Positions 34,402 through 43,902 of a stretch of DNA of 64,000 bases are shown one piece after another. The translations under genes were made by a program, and so were the position numbers. Within the stretch, counting starts at the first letter, position 1. Every line of letters begins with the position of its first letter. The notes below the pieces were generated by a model. The model was not told the DNA's origin. It was given only the letters and a program-made list of their open reading frames with translations, and did no database searches. This DNA is from Lachnospiraceae bacterium (lineage in GTDB: Bacteria; Bacillota; Clostridia; Lachnospirales; Lachnospiraceae). The stretch spans positions 1-64,000 of the forward strand of contig JAAZZQ010000013.1 in the NCBI GenBank assembly GCA_014239155.1, written 5' to 3'.

Positions 34402-36210
34402 ATGAACGTATCAGAATATATTGTATCATTTTTAGAGGAAAAAAAGATTGACACAGTATTTGGGATAGTTGGTGGTGCTACATTATGGATCTGTAAGGCG
34501 CTCAGTGAAAGTAAGAGAATCAAGTCGATTTTTACAAATCATGAACAGGCAGCAGCAATGGCGGCAAATGGATGGGCAAGAGTGACAGGAAAACCGGGAA
34601 TTGTTTTCACAATAAATGGTCCGGGAATGACAAATACGGTGACTGGCATAGCGCAAGCATGGACAGATTCTTCTCCTGTTATTCTTATTACAGGAAATTC
34701 TAATATTAAAAGTGTAAAATATGAGCGAGAAAAAGGAATACGTCAATATGGTACACAGGATGTCAGAACGGACCAAATAATGAAATCGATTACAAAAAAA
34801 GTATATTTACTTGAAAAAGCGCAGGATGTGAAATCTTGTTTCGAAGAGGCATTTGAATTGGCTTTGTCAGGGCGTCCGGGACCAGTATGCATTGAAATTC
34901 CTATTAATGTTCAGTCAGCCGAAGTAACATTACCAAAGCAGATTGAATGCATAGATAATGGTATTATTAGTACAGCTGAAGAGGACAATAAAGAGTGGAC
35001 AATTCAGATTCAGAGAATTGTTGAGAAACTTAATACAGCGAAGAGACCATTAATCCTTGCCGGTCAAGGGGTTCGTCTGGCAAATGCTGTAAGTGAGTTT
35101 AATAAATTTGTAGAGAAATATAATGTTCCAGTAGTAAATTCTAGGATGGGGATTGATACAATTCTTTCTGACTCCATTTTTTTTGTAGGGAGGGCAGGAA
35201 ATCATGGAAGTAGAGCGTCTCACTTTGCGATACAGACATGTGATGTGTTGCTTGTGCTGGGGTGTAGAATGGCTCCAAATACGACAGGATATGATGTAAG
35301 TAAATTTTCTGCGCAATCATACAAAATATTAGTTGAAACAGATGAGACAGAGCTTCAGAAATTTAAACTGAATATCGATCAAGTCGTCCATACAGATCTT
35401 AAGAAATTTTTACGGTTGATGAATGAAAAAGTAGAAAAAGATATAGAAATAGATTCTATGTTAAGATCGAAATGGATTGATTGCTGTAATAAGTGGAAAA
35501 GAGATTATCCTATTATGCAGAAAGAATACTATGATAATCGCAATATTAGTACCTATAGAGTGGTAGAAGAAGTGAGTGGTCTTGCAAAAGAGGATGATTT
35601 GATTTTGTCAGATACAGGCTCTTGTTGTAGCATTGTTGCTCAAGTATGGTCCGTTAAAGAAGGACAGCGATTATTTATATCAGGTGGATTGTCCGCTATG
35701 GGATATTGGGTTACATCAATGGGGTTGAGTATTGGAAATCATGGAAAAGGACAAGTTATCTGCTTTGTGGGAGATGGAAGCCTTCAGATGAATATTCATG
35801 AACTGGCAACAATTAAAAGATATGGATTGCCAATAAAAATACTAGTTATTAATAATGCGGGGTATCAGTTTGTAAGAATGTCACAAACGAGTTATAATAT
35901 AGAACCTCCTTTTGGAACTGATGTAAGTGGAGGGGTTCCAATTCCTGATATTAAAAAAGTAGTTGAAGCGTATGATATTAACTATTGCAGATGTAAGGAA
36001 GCAAAGAACCTTAGAGGCGTATTAAAACATGTATTGGAATCAAACCAGGCTGAAGTATGTGAGATTTTTGTGGATGTAAATCAAGAAGTACGCCCAAGAT
36101 TAAAATCAATTGCATTAGATAATGGAACTTTTATTTCTCCAGAGTATGAGAATTTATATCCATTTTTGGAGAAGAGTGAAATAGAAAAAAATATTATGAG
36201 TGCATATTAA
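34402..36210 (+). CDS. ThDP-dependent acetolactate-synthase-like enzyme
   Basis: A 602-residue enzyme with the three domains of the acetolactate synthase family. The Pyr domain has 'VFGIVGGATLWICKAL' and the catalytic Glu in 'TNHEQAAAMAANGWARVTG'. The middle domain is about 200-340. The PP domain has the ThDP motif 'GDGSLQMNIHELATIKRYG' and ends in I-N-N-A-G-Y. It joins or splits alpha-keto acids. In glycan loci such enzymes can add two-carbon branches to keto-sugars (as YerE does) or make unusual precursors; the real reaction is open. Start is set by AAGGAGAGAG. Confidence 0.85.
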   Translation: MNVSEYIVSFLEEKKIDTVFGIVGGATLWICKALSESKRIKSIFTNHEQAAAMAANGWARVTGKPGIVFTINGPGMTNTVTGIAQAWTDSSPVILITGNSNIKSVKYEREKGIRQYGTQDVRTDQIMKSITKKVYLLEKAQDVKSCFEEAFELALSGRPGPVCIEIPINVQSAEVTLPKQIECIDNGIISTAEEDNKEWTIQIQRIVEKLNTAKRPLILAGQGVRLANAVSEFNKFVEKYNVPVVNSRMGIDTILSDSIFFVGRAGNHGSRASHFAIQTCDVLLVLGCRMAPNTTGYDVSKFSAQSYKILVETDETELQKFKLNIDQVVHTDLKKFLRLMNEKVEKDIEIDSMLRSKWIDCCNKWKRDYPIMQKEYYDNRNISTYRVVEEVSGLAKEDDLILSDTGSCCSIVAQVWSVKEGQRLFISGGLSAMGYWVTSMGLSIGNHGKGQVICFVGDGSLQMNIHELATIKRYGLPIKILVINNAGYQFVRMSQTSYNIEPPFGTDVSGGVPIPDIKKVVEAYDINYCRCKEAKNLRGVLKHVLESNQAEVCEIFVDVNQEVRPRLKSIALDNGTFISPEYENLYPFLEKSEIEKNIMSAY

Positions 36211-36242
36211 TGCGTAGAATACAATGATTAAGAAGGGATAAA

Positions 36243-38411
36243 ATGAATAACAATGAGTATTCTTCTTTTAGAAAATCAGCGGAGACATTCATTCATAGCT
36301 TTGACACATATCGGGAAAAAAGGATTGTTCTTTATGGGATTGGGCAATATACAGCATCGTTAGTGTCTATGGCAAAAGGATTTCATTTTGTGGGTGTAAT
36401 GGATGGAGATGAAAACAATATTGGTCGTGTAGTATATGGATTGCGGGTAATTGGGATTGATGAAGCGAAAAAAAACGCGGATTTAATAGTAATTAATACG
36501 TCTTCTTTTTATTGGAATTTAATATATGAAAGAATTGCAGATATAGGAATACCAGTTTACTATCCAAATGGAGAGAGAGCAATAAAAAAGACACAACGAA
36601 GATTACTGAGCAATGCAGAACGTAAGATTTCAAAATCTAATATACAGACAGAAATAGATTGTGCAGAAATTATCTCTTTTGATATTTTTGATACACTGTT
36701 AATGAGATTAGTATGTAATCCTTTTGATGTTTTCAGATTGGTTGAATTGCAGTTGACACATTTTCTAAACCGGAAAATTCCTTTTCAGGAGATGAGAAAT
36801 AAGGCAGTTGGTGCTTTGCAAAAAGAAAATTATACAATGGATGAACTCTATAATAAAATGCAAGAGATGTATCCTGACGAGAATGTAATATTATATAAGG
36901 AATATGAATTGAAAACTGAAAATGCGATTATTGTAAGCAGAAAAGATATGATTGATATATTTCATTATGCAGTGATGCAAAAAAAAGAGATTTATTTGTT
37001 GTCAGATATGTATTTACCATTGGAATTTCTGTTAAAAGTTTTAGAACAATATGGAGTGAAGGTTGACAGAGAACATTTATGGATATCTGGAGAACTAGGA
37101 GTCAGTAAAAGAGATAGACATATGTGGGAAAAATATTCTACAGAAGTGATACAGGGAAAAAGAGCACTTCACATAGGTGATTCCATAAAGACGGATGTTG
37201 AACCAGCGCAGGAGTTGGGGATACAAACATTAAAGATTGCTAGTGCAACAGATATGTTAAGGGAACTGATTCCAATAAAAATATGGTCTAGTATAAAATC
37301 TCCCTATGAATCTATCCTAGTCGGAATGATAGCAAATGAATTATTTAACAGTCCATTTGCTTGGGAAGAGGTGGCAGATAAGTTTTGTATTACTACATGT
37401 AAAAAATTTGGCAGTGCAATCTTTGGCAGTGTGGTTCTTGTTTTTTTACTATGGTTACTGAAGGAGTGCCAAAATAGAAACATTGAAAGATTGGTTTTCT
37501 TATCGAGAGATGGTTATTTTTTAAAACAGGATTATTTAACATTAATAAATAGACTAAATATAAAGAAAGCACCGAATGCAGAGTATTTATTTGTTTCAAG
37601 AAAGGCGATATTAACGCTTGCTGCACAGGAAGAAGAAGCATTTTCTTCATTGCTTGAATTTTCATATAGCGGAAATTTTCAGGATTATTTGAGTGATAGA
37701 TTTGATATTCAAGTTCAAAAAAAGGATGAAAATGCGAAGTGCAAAGTGCAACTTCCAAAAGATAAAGATCAGATAAGGAGTTGGTTAAATCCCTATATTG
37801 AAGAAATAAATAAAAAAATTAGGGATCATTATCAAATTTATGGAAGTTATATTAAAGCGTTTGAATGGAGCGAAGGAACAGCAATTGTTGATATTGGATA
37901 CACAGGAACAATTCAATATTGGCTTTCAAAAGTGTTAAATAAAAATTTAAAAGGGATGTATTGGGTAGCTGATATATCTGAAAAAAATTTATTAAAAACA
38001 CAAAATGAAATGATTCCATGTTTTCAGGCAGACAATGATTGTCGTGCAGAGAATTCTAATATATGGAAAAATCATAAAGTTGTTGAAAGTTTTTTAACTG
38101 CTCCGTATGGAATGATAAAAAGTGTTGACATGAACGGAGAGTTTTTAACCTATGAGACTGGTAATAATCAAAAGTATTTTATGCAGCGCGAACTAATAAA
38201 CGAAGGATGTAATGAGTTTATCAAAAAGTATGTTGCTGTTTTAAAAAAAATGAATATAGACATAGAAGAAGTCGAAATAAAACCAACTTTTGTTGACAAT
38301 ATATTTGGGTGTTGGTTTGAAGGGGGAATTACTTATTCAGATATTATTAAAGAATGCTTTTGGCATGAAGATGGATTTATAAATTCGAGGAAAGAAGTGA
38401 GCCTTTTTTAG
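36243..38411 (+). CDS. HAD-domain protein with N-terminal Rossmann module
   Basis: A 722-residue protein of three parts. Residues about 24-115 form the small Rossmann module seen throughout this locus ('IVLYGIGQYTASLVSMA'). Residues about 138-350 are a HAD phosphatase-like domain ('ISFDIFDTLLMRLV', 'YLLSDMYLPLEFL', 'ALHIGDSIKTDVEPAQELG'). The large C-terminal part has 'RLVFLSRDGYFLKQDY' and 'TAIVDIGYTGTIQYWL', a pattern I associate with glycan-locus proteins of unknown reaction. The role is probably phosphoryl transfer or hydrolysis on a glycan intermediate. Confidence 0.75.
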   Translation: MNNNEYSSFRKSAETFIHSFDTYREKRIVLYGIGQYTASLVSMAKGFHFVGVMDGDENNIGRVVYGLRVIGIDEAKKNADLIVINTSSFYWNLIYERIADIGIPVYYPNGERAIKKTQRRLLSNAERKISKSNIQTEIDCAEIISFDIFDTLLMRLVCNPFDVFRLVELQLTHFLNRKIPFQEMRNKAVGALQKENYTMDELYNKMQEMYPDENVILYKEYELKTENAIIVSRKDMIDIFHYAVMQKKEIYLLSDMYLPLEFLLKVLEQYGVKVDREHLWISGELGVSKRDRHMWEKYSTEVIQGKRALHIGDSIKTDVEPAQELGIQTLKIASATDMLRELIPIKIWSSIKSPYESILVGMIANELFNSPFAWEEVADKFCITTCKKFGSAIFGSVVLVFLLWLLKECQNRNIERLVFLSRDGYFLKQDYLTLINRLNIKKAPNAEYLFVSRKAILTLAAQEEEAFSSLLEFSYSGNFQDYLSDRFDIQVQKKDENAKCKVQLPKDKDQIRSWLNPYIEEINKKIRDHYQIYGSYIKAFEWSEGTAIVDIGYTGTIQYWLSKVLNKNLKGMYWVADISEKNLLKTQNEMIPCFQADNDCRAENSNIWKNHKVVESFLTAPYGMIKSVDMNGEFLTYETGNNQKYFMQRELINEGCNEFIKKYVAVLKKMNIDIEEVEIKPTFVDNIFGCWFEGGITYSDIIKECFWHEDGFINSRKEVSLF

Positions 38412-38434
38412 TAGGTCAGAGGGGAGCTTAATGA

Positions 38435-39565
38435 GTGAGTGCAGTTTATAATACAGATTGGGATGGTTTAATAGATATAATAGCATATGGTTTAGGGCAG
38501 GTTGGCAAAAGGTTTATCCGTTTATTTGACAAAAGGTTCAATGTAAGATGGATTGTTGACAATGGTGAAAGGTGTTCGGAGGAATATTGTGGAATACCTG
38601 TTATCTCTTTAGAACAAATGATGTTAAAACGAAAAGAAGAAAAAATTATTGTTTTTGCCTCGAGATCCGCTTTTTTTTCTATACGAAATGATTTGATAGA
38701 AAAAGGGTTAAAAGAAAATAAGGATTTTTGTAAACTGGATGATTTTATAAGAGATTGGTATTGGCAGTTTGAAGAAAAAAATTGTTTGCGAGAAGTGCAT
38801 ATGGCGGTTAATACAAACTGTACTTTTCAATGTAAATATTGCAATATGTTTATGCCATATTATAAACAACCTATTTGTTATAATGCACAGGATGTTGCGA
38901 AAGATTTATCTTTGTTTTTTGAGAGAATAGATTATGTATTTTCGTTTGCTTTTCTAGGAGGAGAACCTTTTTTAAACCAAGAATTAGAGATAATGATAGA
39001 AATTCTTTTTGAAAATTATAGGGAAAAAGTCGGACAGATTGAAATCATTACAAATGGGAGTTTGATACCAGAGAAAAGAGTATTGGAAACACTCAAAAAA
39101 TGTAAAGTAATGATACGAATTAGTGATTATACGAAACGAATTCCTTATATAGACAGAATGAATGAGCTATGCAGTATATTAGATTCATATGGAATTTGCT
39201 ATTCTGTAGAGGAAAGTTTACAATGGACAGATTTCTGTTTCCCTGAATGTACAGACAAGATAGAAATTTCAAATGTTAGAAGTCATATGTTATCTTGTGC
39301 TCCTGAATTTCATGGATTAAATGATGGAAAATTTTATTATTGTCATGTGTCATGGAGCGCTGAGAAAGCGGGTATTTTTAAATTAAAGGGTTCTGATTTT
39401 ATTAGATTGGAAGATATTGACAACAATAAAAAAGCATGTAGAAAAATAGTCGAGTATGCAGATGGAAATATGGAGTGTGGATATGTAAGCCTATGTGAGA
39501 AGTGTATGGGGTGTGGCATGGATAACAATAAATTTGTCTTGGCTGGCGAACAAATTTCAAGATAA
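38435..39565 (+). CDS. Radical SAM enzyme with N-terminal Rossmann module
   Basis: A 376-residue protein. Residues about 12-100 are the shared Rossmann module ('IIAYGLGQVGKRFIRLF'). The radical SAM core (about 128-330) has the cluster motif 'NCTFQCKYCNMFMP' (CxxxCxxC) and 'FAFLGGEPFLNQELEIM', and the tail has extra cysteines ('CGYVSLCEKCMGCGM') of SPASM type for auxiliary FeS clusters. It would carry out radical chemistry on a sugar or peptide. It starts at GTG, eight bases after GAGGGGAG; the ATG at 38431 is out of frame. Confidence 0.82.
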   Translation: MSAVYNTDWDGLIDIIAYGLGQVGKRFIRLFDKRFNVRWIVDNGERCSEEYCGIPVISLEQMMLKRKEEKIIVFASRSAFFSIRNDLIEKGLKENKDFCKLDDFIRDWYWQFEEKNCLREVHMAVNTNCTFQCKYCNMFMPYYKQPICYNAQDVAKDLSLFFERIDYVFSFAFLGGEPFLNQELEIMIEILFENYREKVGQIEIITNGSLIPEKRVLETLKKCKVMIRISDYTKRIPYIDRMNELCSILDSYGICYSVEESLQWTDFCFPECTDKIEISNVRSHMLSCAPEFHGLNDGKFYYCHVSWSAEKAGIFKLKGSDFIRLEDIDNNKKACRKIVEYADGNMECGYVSLCEKCMGCGMDNNKFVLAGEQISR

Positions 39566-39581
39566 GGATAAGGGTGAAAAG

Positions 39582-40643
39582 ATGGACTGCAAAAATATAA
39601 ATCGAATGATTAAACTTGCCCAAAGAAACGATTATAAGGTATGTGCGTGGGGAACCGGTTATGTGGGTACAAACTATGGTTATGAATTGCTTAAGGATTT
39701 AGGGATTACAATAGATTTTTATTGTGATAATAATAGAGAGATGTACGGGAAGGAAATAAAAGATGGAATTTATTGTATAGACAAAGAAAAACTTCCAGAA
39801 CAAGTTGTTTGTTTTATATTGACTTCCGGTCACTTAATAGCGGATATAACAGCGCAACTCGAAGAAATGGGAATCTGCCATTTTGTAAATTATTTGGATT
39901 TGTGTGAGTATAAAGCTGCAAATTTCTTTGACTTTCAAAAAAGAAATCAGATTGCAGTTTATACTTGTGTAGTTGGTGAATACGATAAAATTAATGAACC
40001 AGAGCGGATTGAACCCAATTGTGATTATTATATAATATCAGACAAAAAACCGAATAACAAGAGTGTTTATGAATATATTGACATTAATAATTGTATAGAA
40101 CCTAGTATTAAGGATAACACTAGAAGGAATCGATATTGTAAAATAAATGCACATAAAATATTTCCGAACTATAGATATTCCATTTATATCGATGGAAATG
40201 TTGTTATTAAAGGAGATATAACCCAATATTTGAATGATTTGCCAAAAACAAGGATAATTGTTTTGACAAGGACTGGACATAAAAGTGTATATGGTGAGGC
40301 TCTTAGATGTATGATGCATGGACGTGATGATAAAGAACGATTTTTAAATCAGGTTGAAAAGTACTGGATTGAGGGTATGCCAGAGGACTTTGGGCTTGTG
40401 TTACCTGCAATTATGATAAGGGAACATAATAATCCAATTTGTAGTAGATTGATGAAAGAGTGGTGGGAAGAAGTAAACACATATTCAAAAAGAGATGTTA
40501 TTTCACTGTCATATATATTGTGGAGAAATGGGTATTCAATCAATGATATAGGTACGCTTTCTAGTGAGCCAGATGTTTTGGATGGAAATGAATGGATTTT
40601 TATAAGAAACCATTTTCAATCACGCATTAAGGAAATCAAATAA
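39582..40643 (+). CDS. DUF616-type glycosyltransferase-like protein with Rossmann module
   Basis: A 353-residue protein. Residues about 12-105 are the shared Rossmann module ('KVCAWGTGYVGTNYGYELL'). Residues about 118-350 match the DUF616/TOD1-like glycosyltransferase pattern ('IAVYTCVVGEYDKINEPERI', 'YYIISDKKP', 'RYSIYIDGNVVIKGD', 'REHNNPICSRLMKEWWEEV'), where the acidic 'YIDGN' may bind the metal. The longer frame starts inside the previous gene; AAGGATAAGGGTGAAAAG before the ATG at 39582 decides the start. Confidence 0.75.
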   Translation: MDCKNINRMIKLAQRNDYKVCAWGTGYVGTNYGYELLKDLGITIDFYCDNNREMYGKEIKDGIYCIDKEKLPEQVVCFILTSGHLIADITAQLEEMGICHFVNYLDLCEYKAANFFDFQKRNQIAVYTCVVGEYDKINEPERIEPNCDYYIISDKKPNNKSVYEYIDINNCIEPSIKDNTRRNRYCKINAHKIFPNYRYSIYIDGNVVIKGDITQYLNDLPKTRIIVLTRTGHKSVYGEALRCMMHGRDDKERFLNQVEKYWIEGMPEDFGLVLPAIMIREHNNPICSRLMKEWWEEVNTYSKRDVISLSYILWRNGYSINDIGTLSSEPDVLDGNEWIFIRNHFQSRIKEIK

Positions 40644-40721
40644 ATTGTTTATATAAAAATACTGGCAAAAATTGTAGTGAAAGGGTAGATATTTGAGCAT
40701 AGATGAAAGTTGGTGGTGACT

Positions 40722-42608
40722 ATGTGTGGAATTTGTGGTTTTATTTCCGATAGAATAGGATCAATGGAAAACCTAATTAAAATGAGTAATATGCTGAAAC
40801 ACAGAGGTCCAAATGATCATGGGGAAGAAATTTATCAGATTGCTTCTGACACATATGTTGGTTTTGCCCATAGGCGATTGTCAATTATGGATTTATCGGA
40901 GAAGGGACATCAACCAATGCATTCTAAAAATAATCGAGTCAGTATTGTATTTAATGGAGAAATTTACAATTATCAGGAATTGAAAAAAGAATTATCTGAC
41001 TATTCATTTTTATCGAATTGTGATACAGAAGTTATTTTAGCAGCATATTTAAAATGGGGAATAGATTTTGTGACTAAAATTAATGGGATGTTTGCTATTG
41101 CACTATTGGATAGGGAAAGTGGTAAAGTATATTTGATTCGGGATAGAATTGGAAAAAAACCACTTTACTATTATAGAGATAGTGACAATAATATTATTTT
41201 TGCGTCAGAATTAAAGGCAATTTTAGCCTCTTCATTATTTAATAAGGAAATCAATCAGGATGTTATAGGAAGATTTTTATATAGAAATTATATTGCTGCA
41301 CCAGATACAATTTATAAGGAGACCTATAAATTAGAGCCGGGAATGATTTTGGAGATTGCTGGCAAAAAAATAATAAAGTATAAGTATTGGGATGTGGCTT
41401 TAAAATATCAACATTTTAGCAGATCTCCTTTGAGTGATTATGAAGAAGCAAAGAATCAGCTAAAGGGATTGATAAAGGAATCTATATCCAGAAGATTGAT
41501 TGCAGATGTACCTGTCGGAGCCTTTCTAAGTGGTGGCTTTGACTCTTCTCTAGTATGTGCGATTGCACAGGAGATTTCTGTGAAAACATTGAAAACATTT
41601 TCAATAGGATTTAATGAATTGGCATTTAATGAGGCGCCATATGCAAAGAAAATTTCAGAGATTTTAGGGACACAGCACACAGAATATTACGCCACAGAAA
41701 AAGAGATGCTTGCGATGTTGGATAGTATCTCAGACTATTATGACGAGCCATTTGCCGATTCTTCGCAGTTTCCGACAATGTTGGTTTCAAAACTTGCCAG
41801 AGAAAAAGTGTCAGTTGTACTTTCGGGAGATGGTGGAGATGAAGTGTTTGGTGGATATAATATTTACTCGTTGTTACAGCAAGCGCAAAAGAAAATTTTA
41901 TGGGGGAAAATATTGTATATTCTGGGAAAGTTTCCGAAAATTAGAAACACTAAACTTTGGAAAGAACGTTCTATTGTAGAAAGAATTTTATCTGATGATA
42001 ATAATGCGGAAGCAAGAACACAAGCAGGGGTAAATAATTACTTTGAAATAATCAATAAAATTTTGTACAAAAAAACACATAATTTTTACTATGAATTCGA
42101 GTCTCATTATAAAACTAAAAAATATGATACTACTAGAATGTTACTAGATATGGATACAACATTGCCAGATGATATGCTTACTAAAATAGACAGAGCTTCA
42201 ATGCGATATGCATTGGAGTGTCGTTGTCCACTTCTTGATAAAGACGTAATAGAGTTTTCATTTCGCCTTCCGCCTGAATTTAAAAACCAAAATGGTTTAT
42301 TAAAAAAGATTATTAAAGATGTTACATATGAATATATTCCAAGAGAACTTATGGATAGACCAAAAAGCGGATTTTCAATTCCCTTGGATAAATGGTTGCG
42401 TGGCGCGTTAAAAGAGCGGGTATATGATTGGACATGCCGAGATTATCTAATGAGACAAGGAATTTTTGATACAGAGGCAACAATAGCATTTATTGATAAT
42501 TATATGCAAAAAGGGGATGCTGGAAAATGGTCTGGCCAGAACTTTTCTAAAATAGTTTGGGCTTTTTTTGTATTTCAGCAATGGTATGAAAAATACGTTG
42601 GTGTGTAA
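40722..42608 (+). CDS. asnB: Asparagine synthetase-type glutamine amidotransferase, copy 1
   Basis: A 628-residue AsnB-like enzyme. The start at 40722 makes Cys the residue after Met, as needed for the N-terminal glutaminase ('MCGICGFI', 'LKHRGPNDHGEE', 'VFNGEIYNYQEL'). The synthetase half has the PPi loop 'AFLSGGFDSSLVCAIA' and the 'LSGDGGDEVFGGYNIY' region. In glycan loci these enzymes often amidate uronic acids or amino-acid substituents, so the target is probably sugar-bound carboxylate, not Asp. A second copy lies 1.3 kb downstream, with a GT4 between them. Confidence 0.9.
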   Translation: MCGICGFISDRIGSMENLIKMSNMLKHRGPNDHGEEIYQIASDTYVGFAHRRLSIMDLSEKGHQPMHSKNNRVSIVFNGEIYNYQELKKELSDYSFLSNCDTEVILAAYLKWGIDFVTKINGMFAIALLDRESGKVYLIRDRIGKKPLYYYRDSDNNIIFASELKAILASSLFNKEINQDVIGRFLYRNYIAAPDTIYKETYKLEPGMILEIAGKKIIKYKYWDVALKYQHFSRSPLSDYEEAKNQLKGLIKESISRRLIADVPVGAFLSGGFDSSLVCAIAQEISVKTLKTFSIGFNELAFNEAPYAKKISEILGTQHTEYYATEKEMLAMLDSISDYYDEPFADSSQFPTMLVSKLAREKVSVVLSGDGGDEVFGGYNIYSLLQQAQKKILWGKILYILGKFPKIRNTKLWKERSIVERILSDDNNAEARTQAGVNNYFEIINKILYKKTHNFYYEFESHYKTKKYDTTRMLLDMDTTLPDDMLTKIDRASMRYALECRCPLLDKDVIEFSFRLPPEFKNQNGLLKKIIKDVTYEYIPRELMDRPKSGFSIPLDKWLRGALKERVYDWTCRDYLMRQGIFDTEATIAFIDNYMQKGDAGKWSGQNFSKIVWAFFVFQQWYEKYVGV

Positions 42609-42634
42609 CAACAATGGTAGGAGGAAACATTAAA

Positions 42635-43885
42635 ATGCATATCGTTTTCGTGACAGTGGAGTTGGCCACTGCCCATAATTCGTCTGGGGGGTTGGCAAGT
42701 TATACAGCAAACATGGCAAGAATATTTACATCATATGGACATAAGGTTACGATACTGTTGGCTTCTACAAAGGAAGAGAAACTCCAATTCGACGACAATA
42801 TAGCACTTATAAAAACATATATTAGAAAAGATTTGTGGAATGTGTTTGATAGGATCGCAAAAGTGTGTACATTTTATAATACTAAAAAATCAACAGAATT
42901 AAGAAAGTTTTTTTTGAGTATATATAAAAGTACACAAGTTAGAAACCAGATTGATTGTTTACAAAGACAAGAAAAAATAGATATTATCCATTATTGTAAT
43001 CTGGATTCGGTAGCATTTAGAGCGGGCAGGCAAATACCATATGTTATAAGAATTTCTAGTTTTCTAAATATGTGTAATGGTGCAAATTCATATGAAGGAA
43101 ATATTGAGTATAGGAAAAATAAATTGTCCATAAAAGATAAATTATCTAATTATACCATTAAAAGATCCAGATATGTTATATCACCAAGTAAACTGTTGGC
43201 TGAAGTGGGACAAAAAGAGTTAGGTATAAGGCCAGCTATCTTAGAAAGTCCATTTGTCTTGAACAATTATAATTGGAATTATGATATATATAATTTAAGA
43301 TTGAGCGGCAAAAAGTATATAGTGCATTTTGGAAGCTTAAAATATTTAAAGGGAACACATATTGTGGCACAGATTGCAAATGATTTTTTGCGGATGCATA
43401 CGGATTTTTATCTTGTGATGGCAGGGAACAGTGAATATTTGTTAGATGAAAATGGAAATAAAGTTCATGCACATGAATTAGTTAAAAAAAGTGCGGGAGA
43501 ATTTTCAGAAAGAGTTATATATGTAGGACGTTTGGTTCGGGAGCAGTTATATCCGATTATACAAGGGGCACAAGTATGCTTATTGCCATCAAGGATTGAC
43601 AACCTACCAAACACATGTATTGAGGCTATGGCATTGGGAAACGTAGTGATAGGTACAAGGGGGGCAAGCTTTGAGCAGTTAATAGTTGACAGAGTAAGCG
43701 GCTATTTATGTGAAAGGGATAATTCTAAATCATATTTAGAAGCTTTAAATGAGGCATTGAATATGGACACTACGAGTCGAATACAAATGGTGAGTAAAGC
43801 AAAAGAACGGGTAAGATTACTCAGCCCAGATGTGATATATAAGAATTATTTAGAATTTTATAAACAAGTAATTCAGGAATGGTAG
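42635..43885 (+). CDS. Glycosyltransferase family 4, copy 1
   Basis: A 416-residue GT4 (GT-B fold) enzyme. The N-terminal 'HIVFVTVELATAHNSSGGLA' is a usual GT4 acceptor-side start. The C-terminal half has the donor site 'YIVHFGSLKYLKGTHIVAQI' and the E-x7-E-like 'CIEAMALGNVVIGTRGASFE'. I start it at 42635 (MHIVF), eleven bases after TAGGAGG. It closely resembles the GT4 at 49029 ('CIEAMYFERVVVGTNGASFE'), so the two are probably paralogues. Confidence 0.86.
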   Translation: MHIVFVTVELATAHNSSGGLASYTANMARIFTSYGHKVTILLASTKEEKLQFDDNIALIKTYIRKDLWNVFDRIAKVCTFYNTKKSTELRKFFLSIYKSTQVRNQIDCLQRQEKIDIIHYCNLDSVAFRAGRQIPYVIRISSFLNMCNGANSYEGNIEYRKNKLSIKDKLSNYTIKRSRYVISPSKLLAEVGQKELGIRPAILESPFVLNNYNWNYDIYNLRLSGKKYIVHFGSLKYLKGTHIVAQIANDFLRMHTDFYLVMAGNSEYLLDENGNKVHAHELVKKSAGEFSERVIYVGRLVREQLYPIIQGAQVCLLPSRIDNLPNTCIEAMALGNVVIGTRGASFEQLIVDRVSGYLCERDNSKSYLEALNEALNMDTTSRIQMVSKAKERVRLLSPDVIYKNYLEFYKQVIQEW

Positions 43886-43902
43886 TAGGAGTGTATAAAA
43901 TT

